Shown one piece after another: positions 44,499 through 52,381 of a stretch of DNA of 64,000 bases. Position numbers and translations under genes: made by a program. The DNA comes from Verrucomicrobiota bacterium (GTDB taxonomy: Bacteria > Verrucomicrobiota > Verrucomicrobiia > Limisphaerales > UBA11320). Numbering within the stretch: the first letter of the stretch is position 1; every line of letters starts with the position of its first letter. Location: the NCBI GenBank assembly GCA_016199985.1, contig JACQFQ010000056.1, positions 1-64,000 of the forward strand, in the 5' to 3' direction. The notes beneath the pieces were generated by a model. The model saw only the letters and a list, made by a program, of their open reading frames with translations. It had not been told where the DNA came from and searched no databases.

Positions 44499-45304
44499 GA
44501 GCCGAAGCTCTGAACGAGGGACCGCACGATGAGGCCCCATCCGTCCACCAGGACAAAGAGGAGGATTTTCAATGGGAGGGAGATGGTATTGGGGGGCATC
44601 ATCATCATGCCCATGCTCATGAGAACGGTCGCCACGACGAGATCAATGAGGACGAACGGAATAAAGAGCAGGAAGCCCATCTGGAAGGCCGTTCGCAGCT
44701 CGCTGATCACGAACCCGGGGATGACGACGCGCAAGGGCAGGTCCTCCGCCGCGGTGGGCTGGATGCGGGCGAGCGCCACGAAGAGCTCGATGTCCTTCGG
44801 ACGGCTCTGCCGGAGCATGAAGGTGCGAAGATGCTTCGACGCCTCCTCCAACGCTCGTTCTCCCGTGATGGCCTGCGCCTGGTAGGGCTTGATGGCGTCG
44901 CGGTCTATCTTCTCGTAGACCGGGGCCATTATGAAAAACGTGAGAAAGAGCGACAGCCCCACGATGATCTGGTTCGCCGGCGTGGTCGGCAATGTCAGCG
45001 CGGTGCGAACAAAGGACAGCACGATCACAATCCGAGTGAAGCAGGTCATCAGCAGGATGATCGACGGAGCGAGGGTGAGAAGCGTGATGGCGAAGAGAAT
45101 CTCCAGCGCGACGTCGGGCTTGGGAAGCTCCTGTCCAGGGCTTCCGAGGTTGACGTTGATCGTAGGCATCGACGCCGACGCCCCCTGAGGGGACGCGGAG
45201 GGGGCGATCGAGAGCAGGAGAAGGAGGGCGAGCAACCATCCCCGAAAGCGCCAGGGATTGAGGCGATTTCGCCCGCGAATGTCGATGGAGGAGGAGGCGC
45301 TCAC
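44495..45304 (-). CDS. fliP: Flagellar export-gate protein FliP
   Basis: A 269-residue core component of the flagellar type III export gate in the inner membrane. Signal-like N-terminus, then ILFAITLLTLAPSIILLMTCFTRIVIVLSFVR, EKIDRDAIKPYQ and FVISELRTAFQMGFLLFIPFVLIDLVVATVLMSMGMMM, in segments, all classic for FliP. The family length is about 245-270. Last gene of the flagellar operon; fliQ, fliR, flhB and flhA, which usually follow, are absent because the operon ends against the convergent propeller gene. Its start overlaps the fliO stop (ATGA). Confidence 0.95.
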   Translation of the reverse strand: MSASSSIDIRGRNRLNPWRFRGWLLALLLLLSIAPSASPQGASASMPTINVNLGSPGQELPKPDVALEILFAITLLTLAPSIILLMTCFTRIVIVLSFVRTALTLPTTPANQIIVGLSLFLTFFIMAPVYEKIDRDAIKPYQAQAITGERALEEASKHLRTFMLRQSRPKDIELFVALARIQPTAAEDLPLRVVIPGFVISELRTAFQMGFLLFIPFVLIDLVVATVLMSMGMMMMPPNTISLPLKILLFVLVDGWGLIVRSLVQSFGS

Positions 45305-45753
45305 GGGGCTCGTTTGGCCGCGGCCTGCTGGAGGGCTTCAGTGAAACTCAGGGAGACGGGCGACGGAGCGGCCGCCTCCTCCGCGTCGGGAAGCTGCGCC
45401 AACATCTGGATGCCCGCTGGAGACGCGCCGATGAGCAGGCGCTGGCGCTCGAACCCCACGACATACAAGGACTGCCGGTTGCCGAGGGATCGCGCGTCGA
45501 GCACCTGAAGCCGCGGGCCCTTGGCGCCGGCCATCCGGAGGAATTGCGAGCGGCGGAACGCCCAGGCCCCGGCGAGAAAGAAGGCCACCACGAAGACCAG
45601 AGCGCCAGCAACCCGAAGAAGAGACGCGCCCGCGTCCGGCAACGGGCCGGCCGACGGAGAAGCGACCGCCCCGTCGGCGAGAGTGGATCCTGTCGTGGCC
45701 AGCAGGAACAAACAAACCCTGACGACACGCCCTGTAGGCTTCGTGCGGTTCAC
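45301..45753 (-). CDS. fliO: Flagellar protein FliO
   Basis: A 150-residue FliO-like protein that assists assembly of the FliP-containing gate. A signal/anchor helix (VCLFLLATTGSTLADG), then a transmembrane helix (LVFVVAFFLAGAWAFRRS), then the short basic cytoplasmic domain with RSLGNRQSLYVVGFERQRLLIGAS, the recognisable FliO core. FliO is poorly conserved, so the call relies also on position between fliN and fliP. Coupled to fliP by an ATGA overlap. Confidence 0.85.
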   Translation of the reverse strand: MNRTKPTGRVVRVCLFLLATTGSTLADGAVASPSAGPLPDAGASLLRVAGALVFVVAFFLAGAWAFRRSQFLRMAGAKGPRLQVLDARSLGNRQSLYVVGFERQRLLIGASPAGIQMLAQLPDAEEAAAPSPVSLSFTEALQQAAAKRAP

Positions 45754-45759
45754 AATGGA

Positions 45760-46008
45760 CTATTTCGAAAAGATCTCCGTTACCTTGATTCCAAACCGAT
45801 CATCCACCACCACAACCTCCCCCTTGGCGATCAACTTGCGATTTACAAAAATATCCACCGGCGCGTCCGCGATCTTGTCCAACTGGATCACCGATCCCAC
45901 TTGCAACCGGAGCACCTCCCGCATCGGCATCCTGCAGGAGCCGAGCTCCACGGAGATCTCAACGGGCACGTCCATGATCACGTCAATGTTGGGCGGAATG
46001 TCAGTCAT
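45760..46008 (-). CDS. fliN: Flagellar motor switch protein FliN
   Basis: An 82-residue minimal FliN consisting of a single SpoA (surface presentation of antigens) domain: IDVIMDVPVEISVELGSCRMPMREVLRLQVGSVIQLD, in parts, and VVDDRFGIKVTEIF. FliN forms the lower ring of the C-ring that sets rotation direction and docks the export apparatus. It lacks the N-terminal extension of many FliN proteins. Start overlaps the fliM stop (ATGA), so FliM and FliN are co-translated. Confidence 0.95.
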   Translation of the reverse strand: MTDIPPNIDVIMDVPVEISVELGSCRMPMREVLRLQVGSVIQLDKIADAPVDIFVNRKLIAKGEVVVVDDRFGIKVTEIFSK

Positions 46009-47027
46009 GGTGTTTCACTTACAGGTTCAGTCGGCAGAATCTCGCTCACCTGAATCGCCCACTTTTTGTCCACCGTCCCGAGGGAGCCCTTCAGCTTGCG
46101 AAGATCCGCGAATCGGATTCGCACGTCCTGGGCGCAGGCGGGAGCGAGCGGGATCACGTCGCCCGGCTTGAGGTTGGATAGCGATTGCAGACTCAGCTCC
46201 GTTCCCAGCCACTCCGCGGTGACGGGAACCATGACGTCCTCGAACGACGGGCGCCAGCACACCTCCTTCGATTGCATCGATGAGGAGTCGTCGGTGTTCA
46301 GGTCCAGCAGCTTGTTCAGCCGCAAGACAAGCGGCTCCAGGGTGTAGTACGGAAACCCAAGCTGAATGGGCTCAACGCAGTCCCCAATGTGCGCCTCAAT
46401 GCTGAGGTGCAGCATCACGGTGTCGTTCGCGGCGGTCTGGAGGAAGCGTCCGTTGGTTTCATGGCCCAGCAGTATCGGTCGAATCTCCTGATCGAAATTC
46501 CAGTGATTGCACCACTCGGCGAGCAGGATCTGCAGCGCCTGATCGAGCAGCGCGATCTCGATCTCCGTCATGTCGCGCTGGCCGCTGACGTTCATGGCGG
46601 TCCCGCCCAGAAGCCGGTCCACGATGGTGAGCCCGAGCTTCGGCGGCAGCTCGAGGACGCAGACGCCGCGCATGGGATCCGCCTTGAATAGCGTGATGTA
46701 GGTCGGGTTGGGCAGGATCTCCAGGAACTTTTGGTACGTGATCGTCTGCAGCTTCGACATCTGCACGCCGACCTCCAGGCGAAGATAGGTGGAGAAGCGC
46801 GCGGCCAGCGCTCGGATGAAGTCCTCGTGCCAAAGCCGCAGCTTCCGCAGTTCGCCCGCGGAGAGGAACGCGGGTTGGCGGAAGTCGTAGGGTTGAATCG
46901 AATCCTTCGGACGCTGCTTCTGCTGGCCGTCCGCGCTCAGAACGGTTGTCTGGCACTCATCCTCCTGCACCTGCGAGAGGAGACGCTCGACGTCCGTCTG
47001 GGACAATACTTGGGGTTCAGCGGCCAC
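46005..47027 (-). CDS. fliM: Flagellar motor switch protein FliM
   Basis: A 340-residue C-ring protein. The N-terminus has the segment LSQTDVERLLSQ, like the CheY-binding LSQ-D-D motif. The CheC-like middle domain has ITYQKFLEILPNPTYITLF and EIALLDQALQILLAEW, and the C-terminal SpoA domain has TAEWLGTELSLQSLSNLKPGDVIPL. All regions of FliM are present. It binds phospho-CheY and FliG and thereby controls rotation direction. It lies 67 bases downstream of the fliL stop. Confidence 0.94.
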   Translation of the reverse strand: MAAEPQVLSQTDVERLLSQVQEDECQTTVLSADGQQKQRPKDSIQPYDFRQPAFLSAGELRKLRLWHEDFIRALAARFSTYLRLEVGVQMSKLQTITYQKFLEILPNPTYITLFKADPMRGVCVLELPPKLGLTIVDRLLGGTAMNVSGQRDMTEIEIALLDQALQILLAEWCNHWNFDQEIRPILLGHETNGRFLQTAANDTVMLHLSIEAHIGDCVEPIQLGFPYYTLEPLVLRLNKLLDLNTDDSSSMQSKEVCWRPSFEDVMVPVTAEWLGTELSLQSLSNLKPGDVIPLAPACAQDVRIRFADLRKLKGSLGTVDKKWAIQVSEILPTEPVSETP

Positions 47028-47094
47028 GATGATTTAGCGGGACAGTCGTTTCACGAACCGTGCGCACTTCAAGCGAATGGAGCGTGGCGCGAGC

Positions 47095-47763
47095 TTACTG
47101 AATCGCAAACTCGGTGAAGTAGATTTCCTTGATCACGCCGTTGCCCAGCACGGAGTTGAAAACGGAAATCAGCTCGGTGCGGATCATGTTCGCCGATCCA
47201 GGCTTCTCAAGGTCCTGGAGGGTCTTGGTCCGGAGGATGCCTATGGACTGATCCATCAACTGATCCTTGTTGGCGTCGACCTTCTCCTTGAAGTCGGCGT
47301 TGGCGCCGACGAGCGTAAAGTTGGTCATCAGGTAGCGCGCGCCGAGGGAGCCCGCGACATTCACAAGGACCTTCCCAAATTGCATTGAAGGCCTTCCCGA
47401 GCCGCCGCCCTTGCCATGACCCTCCTCCTTTTTCCCGCCCTCTTCCTTCTTGCCGTGGCCTTCCTCCTTCTTCGGCTCCTCCTTCTTGGCGCCGTGGCCC
47501 TCCTCCTTCTTGCCGTGTTCAGCCGCGGGTTCGGCGTGCGCGTCGCCCCCGCCTTCCTCGGCCGAAGAGCCCTCTCCGCCGGCCCGCGCATGGACCGCGG
47601 CCTTCTGAAGCTTGGGCACAATCACGTAATTGGTCATGACAAACGCCAGCGCGGGCATGAGCACAATCGTTGCGATCAAGGGGATCAGGGCCTTGATGCC
47701 GCCGCCGCCCGCGGCGGCGGGGGCGGCGGGGGCGGCGGGGGGAGCGGGTTTGGCTTCGGACAT
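47095..47763 (-). CDS. fliL: Flagellar basal-body protein FliL with low-complexity linker
   Basis: A 222-residue FliL-like protein. An Ala/Pro/Gly-rich cytoplasmic start precedes the single transmembrane helix (LIPLIATIVLMPALAFVMTNYVI). The periplasmic domain includes GKVLVNVAGSLGARYLMTNFTLVG and ILRTKTLQDLEKPGSANMIRTELI, and FTEFAIQ closes the chain, as in FliL, which stabilises stators. Between helix and domain lies a 70-residue Lys/Glu/Gly/His linker with repeats of KKEEGHGKKEEGG type, unusual for FliL. Confidence 0.9.
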   Translation of the reverse strand: MSEAKPAPPAAPAAPAAAGGGGIKALIPLIATIVLMPALAFVMTNYVIVPKLQKAAVHARAGGEGSSAEEGGGDAHAEPAAEHGKKEEGHGAKKEEPKKEEGHGKKEEGGKKEEGHGKGGGSGRPSMQFGKVLVNVAGSLGARYLMTNFTLVGANADFKEKVDANKDQLMDQSIGILRTKTLQDLEKPGSANMIRTELISVFNSVLGNGVIKEIYFTEFAIQ

Positions 47764-47782
47764 AGGTCGGGTTAGCTAAGGG

Positions 47783-48652
47783 TTAGCGTTTCAGATTGAC
47801 GAGCTCTTGCATGATTTCATCGCTCGTGGTGATGATCCGCGCGTTCGCCTGAAACGATCGCTGGGTGACGATCATGCTCGCGAACTCGTTGGCGAGATCG
47901 ACGTTCGATAGCTCGAGGGCGCCGGACTCAATGACGCCCAGCCCGTTCGTCCCCGGCGCGCTCGCGCCGCTGGGAGCGGTGCCCGAGGTGAGCGGCCCCG
48001 CCGCCGTGAGGCTGGAATACAGATTGTTCCCCTGCTTTGTGAGCGCGTTGGGGTCCGAGAACTTCTGCATCAGAACCTGGCCGCGCGTGAACTCGCTTCC
48101 GTCGGACAAACGCACCTGGATCTTTCCGTCCCGATTGATCGAGTAGGAGGAAACCGTCGCCAACGGATCCGAGGTCGGCGGCCGGCCGGTGCCGTCAATA
48201 ACGATGTCGCCCTCGGTGGTGAGGGCCGCGTCGGTGAAGCCCTGCACGCGGAATCCGCCGTTCGTCACAAGCCGGAAGCTTTGATCGAGCCGGAAATCCC
48301 CGGAGCGAGTCGCGAACTGCGCGGCGGCGGCGGGATCTTTCACCATGAAGAAGCCGTCCCCCGAGACCGCCAGGTCCGTTTGGGGACCCGTCCTCGTGAT
48401 CGCGCCCTGGGTGAACTGGGTCTTGATCCCCGTGGAGATCACGCCCGTGCCCACTTGGATGGGATCCACGTTGCTGACCGTCCCGCTGCCGACGCCCGCG
48501 CCCCGATACGTCTGGCTGAACGCGTCGGCGAAGTCCATGCGCGCCGACTTGTAGCCGGTCGTGTTGACGTTCGCGATATTGTTGCCGATGACGTCCATGC
48601 GCGCCTGAAACTGCTGCATGCCGCTGACGCCCGAGTAGAGTGAACGAACCAT
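47783..48652 (-). CDS. flgE: Flagellar hook protein FlgE (short form)
   Basis: A 289-residue hook-type protein. Start MVRSLYSGVSGMQQFQARMDVIGNNIANVNTTGYK is the FlgE/FlgF/FlgG N-terminal helix (the NNIANVNT signature), and the C-terminus ELSNVDLANEFASMIVTQRSFQANARI is the matching C-terminal helix. Middle: GDFRLDQSFRLVTNGGFRVQGF. At 289 residues it is shorter than most FlgE proteins and near FlgG length, but the position right after flgD favours the hook. The open frame upstream to 48835 overlaps flgD and was not used. Another rod-type protein cannot be excluded. Confidence 0.85.
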   Translation of the reverse strand: MVRSLYSGVSGMQQFQARMDVIGNNIANVNTTGYKSARMDFADAFSQTYRGAGVGSGTVSNVDPIQVGTGVISTGIKTQFTQGAITRTGPQTDLAVSGDGFFMVKDPAAAAQFATRSGDFRLDQSFRLVTNGGFRVQGFTDAALTTEGDIVIDGTGRPPTSDPLATVSSYSINRDGKIQVRLSDGSEFTRGQVLMQKFSDPNALTKQGNNLYSSLTAAGPLTSGTAPSGASAPGTNGLGVIESGALELSNVDLANEFASMIVTQRSFQANARIITTSDEIMQELVNLKR

Positions 48653-48671
48653 ATGTACTGCTGAGTGGGGG

Positions 48672-49106
48672 TTATTGTAGAGGGGCCGGCCGGATGCTGA
48701 GCACATCGCCCAACGCGTACGGCTGGTCATTGACAACGATCCTGGGCTCTCCGTTTTCCATCTCCACGGCGCTGACGACGCCGAGGACCTTTGTGTTGCC
48801 ATCCTGGGACGACTGCAGTTCCACCGCCCTTCCAATAAGAGCGTTGGCCTGCAACGTGGCTTGATCCGCGCGAAGCTTGTCGATGGACGATGTCATGGTC
48901 TTCGATTGCTCGAGGGTCGTGAACTGAGCCATCTGCGCGATGTATTCAGTGTCCTTGAGGGGGCTCATCGGATCCTGATTGGTGAACTGCGTCACCAAGA
49001 GCTTCAAAAAATCATTTTGGTCGAGCGTCTTTTGCGGCACGCGCGGATTGGCGTCCGCCGGGGCGTAGATGCTATTGGTGGCCGTGATGGGGCTGATGTC
49101 CGCCAT
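48672..49106 (-). CDS. flgD: Flagellar hook-capping protein FlgD (core only)
   Basis: A 144-residue FlgD. The N-terminal scaffolding core LDQNDFLKLLVTQFTNQDPMSPLKDTEYIAQMAQFTTLEQ is intact, in segments, and is followed by SIDKLRADQATLQANALIGR. The C-terminal tudor/Ig-like FLG-hook region is reduced to a short strand segment (VEMENGEPRIVVNDQPYALGD). FlgD caps the growing hook. The longer open frame upstream overlaps fliK and was not used. Codon 1 is ATG at 49106, 19 bases upstream of flgE. Confidence 0.9.
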   Translation of the reverse strand: MADISPITATNSIYAPADANPRVPQKTLDQNDFLKLLVTQFTNQDPMSPLKDTEYIAQMAQFTTLEQSKTMTSSIDKLRADQATLQANALIGRAVELQSSQDGNTKVLGVVSAVEMENGEPRIVVNDQPYALGDVLSIRPAPLQ

Positions 49107-49140
49107 AGATTGCGATAAAGTGTTGAGGGTTCGAGCCTCC

Positions 49141-51132
49141 TCAGGCCCACGTTTCGAGTCTTTGACTCCCCGGCTGAGAATCCCCGGAAGGAGGCGCGAC
49201 CGAGGCGCCCGCCGCGGATGCCCGCTTCTCCCAAACTCCTGGCCCGGGCCCAAATCCTGGCTCCCACGGGACGACGGGATCCGACGCGGCTCGACGATCG
49301 CGGGGGCTGGCGTCGGAGTGACCGTCGCCCGCGTTTCCCGTAAACGTGGAGCTGTCGCTGTCGCCTCTCGAGGATCGGTTGAACGACGTTTGAGCGTCTG
49401 ACCCGCCGGCGCCCGCGCCGCCGAACCCGATGAAGGAATGCAGAACGCCAGCGACGCCCGTCGGGACGGCCGTCGTTTCCGATGCGCCTCGCGAGACGCC
49501 CGCCGTGCCTTGCGGCGACACAGATCCCGCGGCCTGCAGATCGGCAAGGCGAACCCCGTGCTGCGAGAACGCGTGTTGAAGCGACCGCCAGGAAGCTTGA
49601 TACACGTCGGCTTCCCCGCGCTCAACGCGAACGACGACCTCGACTCCGCCGTCATGATTGCGCAGCTGCACATTCAACTCGGTGCCGGCGTCCGGACGCA
49701 AAACCACGGTCATCGAGCCGACGTCCTGATGTCGCACCTCCACAACGCGGTTGAGAATCTCCTGCCGCAGCGCCTCGACTCCGACGAGCGATCGCGCCGA
49801 GGAAACCGGTCCTGCGCCATCCATGTTGCCCACGGTGAGGCTTGGGTCCTGAGCGCGCGCGGCGTCGAAGACTCCGCCTCGAGCGTGAACATCAAACCCT
49901 GTGGGCGCCGAGTTGGACGGGTCGACAGATGTCTGGCCATCCAAGCGAGCAGGCTGAGTCTCCGACTCGCCGCGCCCTGTCCCGGCGTCGCCTGAGCCGA
50001 AGGCGGAAGGCTTTCCCTCCTGGGCAAGACCTGGGTTGGGGTTGTTCACCATTGTCTCCGCTTCAGCAGCGGATGTGCCACCAGCGACTCGCGCGGTGGC
50101 CGTCGCCGGAACTGTCGCAATACGTGACAGCGACGCCGGACGCAAAGCGGCGACAAGCCCATCCCATTCCGTGTTCTCAGAGCGGTCACCCCGGCCCTTC
50201 GCAGCGTCGACCGCTGTCCTGGTCAGGTCCGCTCGCGACAACGCGCTCGCGGCCAGGGGGCCTTGCGGCGTGTTCCTGAGGTCAGCGATCTTCTCTAACT
50301 CTTGAACGGCCGAAGTGTTCCGTGGCGCCTCGGGGCTGTCTGTGGAGCCGGACCTGTTCTCGACGCCAGGCGCGACGGCCGCTTCAGCGTTAGCCGGCGG
50401 GTCTTGCCGATCGGAGGCGTCCGACACGGCAGGCTCTGCCGCGTCAGAAGAAACCGATCCAGGCTTCGGCAAAGTCTGCATCGGCCCAACGACCGAATCG
50501 GTGATCGTATCGAGCGTGATCCCGGGAGACGTGGCAGGAGCATCGGCGGTCTCGAGCTGTGAAGCATTCGTCCCGTCGGCCGCGAGAGCGAGCAGCGCAT
50601 CGCCGGCCGTCGCGGCGGGCGTCTCTTCTGAGTCCCTGCTGGGAGTTTTCTCCGGCGCGCGCGTCGCGTCCGTTGCAGATTCACCCGATCGCCGGGCATG
50701 CGTTGCTATCCCCTGGCCCGGGCCTCGAGAGCCACCGCGCGAAGTCCGCGGTTCGGAGCCTCCCTCTGCCGAGCTGGGAGCCCCCGATGACCTCCGCGAT
50801 CCCTGAACCGTTGGCCGCGACCACTTCCCACGGCCTTGGAGCTCCGTGTCGGAGGCTGAACGCGCGATCTCCCCGGCTCTTCTCTCCGGGCTGGGGGCGT
50901 TCTCTCCTCCCGCAACGCGATCGCCGGTCTGCGGCCACGCTTGGCCGCTCCACAACTCGGGGGACATCGCAGGCTCAGGCTGCCCCTGGGCCGGAAGCCC
51001 TGGCGCCAGACGTCCTTGGAGCTGGGCTTCGAACCCTGGCGAGGAAGCGGCGCGTCCGATCGACTCGCTGGTCGGGATCGACGCCGCCTCGAGAGCGGGC
51101 GCGGTCATTCGAATTGCGGGGGTGCTTGCCAT
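49141..51132 (-). CDS. fliK: Flagellar hook-length control protein FliK
   Basis: A 663-residue protein. FliK measures the hook and switches export specificity. The first 480 residues are low-complexity Ala/Ser/Pro/Gly-rich, as usual for FliK. The C-terminal Flg_hook domain runs from about residue 470 (EALRQEILNRVVEVRHQDVGSMTVVLRPDAGTELNVQLRNHDGGVEVVV, in pieces) and includes LRPDAGTELNVQLR, the conserved core. A Gly/Ser-rich tail follows. Position between the motE-like and flgD genes is canonical. The large N-terminal region shows no homology by eye. Confidence 0.88.
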   Translation of the reverse strand: MASTPAIRMTAPALEAASIPTSESIGRAASSPGFEAQLQGRLAPGLPAQGQPEPAMSPELWSGQAWPQTGDRVAGGENAPSPERRAGEIARSASDTELQGRGKWSRPTVQGSRRSSGAPSSAEGGSEPRTSRGGSRGPGQGIATHARRSGESATDATRAPEKTPSRDSEETPAATAGDALLALAADGTNASQLETADAPATSPGITLDTITDSVVGPMQTLPKPGSVSSDAAEPAVSDASDRQDPPANAEAAVAPGVENRSGSTDSPEAPRNTSAVQELEKIADLRNTPQGPLAASALSRADLTRTAVDAAKGRGDRSENTEWDGLVAALRPASLSRIATVPATATARVAGGTSAAEAETMVNNPNPGLAQEGKPSAFGSGDAGTGRGESETQPARLDGQTSVDPSNSAPTGFDVHARGGVFDAARAQDPSLTVGNMDGAGPVSSARSLVGVEALRQEILNRVVEVRHQDVGSMTVVLRPDAGTELNVQLRNHDGGVEVVVRVERGEADVYQASWRSLQHAFSQHGVRLADLQAAGSVSPQGTAGVSRGASETTAVPTGVAGVLHSFIGFGGAGAGGSDAQTSFNRSSRGDSDSSTFTGNAGDGHSDASPRDRRAASDPVVPWEPGFGPGPGVWEKRASAAGASVAPPSGDSQPGSQRLETWA

Positions 51133-51174
51133 AGGTTTTCTTCAGCGGCTGAGGAGGAGGAAAGCGGAGCGGGG

Positions 51175-51798
51175 CTACTTCGTGGAACCGCCGGGGCTCG
51201 GACGGTAGAGCACCAGCCGCAGGCGCTCCGAGAGATCGGCCACGCGCTTGGCGTCGTCAGGCCCCTTCTTGGAGATGAGCTCCAGGATCGGCGCGGTGTC
51301 GACCTCCTTCATATGCACCAGGATCTTCATCAACTGCTCGTCGCCCAGGAGGCGCATGACATTCGCGGCGCCCTCCGGAGTCATCGTCGCGTAAAGCTTC
51401 GCGAGACGTTTGAGATTCGCGGTTTCCTCCTCTCGCACGCGCGTGACGTTGCGATCAAACTCGGCCTGCAGGCGCTGGACGGTCTGCGTCGCTGTCATGA
51501 GCTCCTTCTGGTCGGCCTTGATCCTTGTTTCCAAATCCCGCAGCGACTTCTCCCTCTCCTGCAAGGAGGCTTTCTCGGCGCGAAGCTCGGAGATGATCTG
51601 ATCGACCTCCGGGTTGTTGAAATCCCAGGACGGACCAGTGAGCACCGGCTCATTGGAATGCCCTTGAGTCTGCTCGCCCTCGGCCTCCGCGGCCTGCACG
51701 GGCTGGATTTTAGCGGGATTGAGGAACGCGAGCGTGCATCCCAGGTAAGTCACGCACCCGATCAGACAGATCATCCAACCTGATTGCAGAAACTTCAT
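51175..51798 (-). CDS. MotE-like periplasmic coiled-coil protein
   Basis: A 207-residue protein with an N-terminal helix (WMICLIGCVTYLGCTLAFL), a long coiled coil (residues about 70-120, LRAEKASLQEREKSLRDLE) and an MgtE-N-like C-terminal domain (LYATMTPEGAANVMRLLGDEQLMKILVHMKEVDTAPIL). This arrangement is found in MotE-type proteins and the so-called FliJ-adjacent proteins of flagellar operons, where they act as MotC chaperones or stator helpers. Here it sits directly after fliJ (3-base gap), so it belongs to the flagellum, but the exact role is inferred. Confidence 0.75.
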   Translation of the reverse strand: MKFLQSGWMICLIGCVTYLGCTLAFLNPAKIQPVQAAEAEGEQTQGHSNEPVLTGPSWDFNNPEVDQIISELRAEKASLQEREKSLRDLETRIKADQKELMTATQTVQRLQAEFDRNVTRVREEETANLKRLAKLYATMTPEGAANVMRLLGDEQLMKILVHMKEVDTAPILELISKKGPDDAKRVADLSERLRLVLYRPSPGGSTK

Positions 51799-51801
51799 AG
51801 A

Positions 51802-52326
51802 CTATTCAGATGGCGCGCCCTCCGCGTGGCCCGGCGCGCTGTTGACAGAATCGCGATGCAAACTTTTCCCATGCCCCTTCTCCATGAGCAAGCCGCAGGC
51901 CATGCTCAGCCGCGAGGCGATCTCATCGAGCTCCTTCTGCTCAGCCTTCAGGGAATCCTGCTGATGGGCCGAAAGCCGGCGAACGCGGATACGCTCCAGA
52001 GCGTCCACATCGCGACGCGCGGCAAACACCGCCGACTGGTCCTTGCGGAGGGCTTCCTCGACTCGGACCAGGTCGCGGCGGCGGGACTCCATCCGCAGCT
52101 CCAACACCTCCTGCCATCGGTGCTGTTGCTCCCAGTCCCCAGCGACCGTGGATTGCAGCGCCCGGCGGCTCTCCATCAAGCCCGCAAGCTCGAGGCGGCT
52201 GGCCTCCCATCGGGCGATGGCTTCCCGCTGCTCGAGCAGCGATCGTCCATACTGCTCCAGGGCGCGCTCGAACGCCGCTCGTCGCAGCGTCGCCAGAGCT
52301 TCCAACGAGAATCGAAACCTTTTCAT
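51802..52326 (-). CDS. fliJ: Flagellar export chaperone FliJ
   Basis: A 174-residue, almost wholly helical protein. The start MKRFRFSLEALATLRRAAFERALEQY is the typical FliJ opening (FxFxLExLLxLR). Long coiled coil follows. FliJ sits in the centre of the FliI hexamer and stimulates transport. The gene lies between fliI and the motE-like gene. Confidence 0.9.
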   Translation of the reverse strand: MKRFRFSLEALATLRRAAFERALEQYGRSLLEQREAIARWEASRLELAGLMESRRALQSTVAGDWEQQHRWQEVLELRMESRRRDLVRVEEALRKDQSAVFAARRDVDALERIRVRRLSAHQQDSLKAEQKELDEIASRLSMACGLLMEKGHGKSLHRDSVNSAPGHAEGAPSE

Positions 52327-52381
52327 GAGGCGCGAGGCGCGAGGCGCCGATTGGCTCCAGGTGGCGTCGAGGCTGGCGCGC

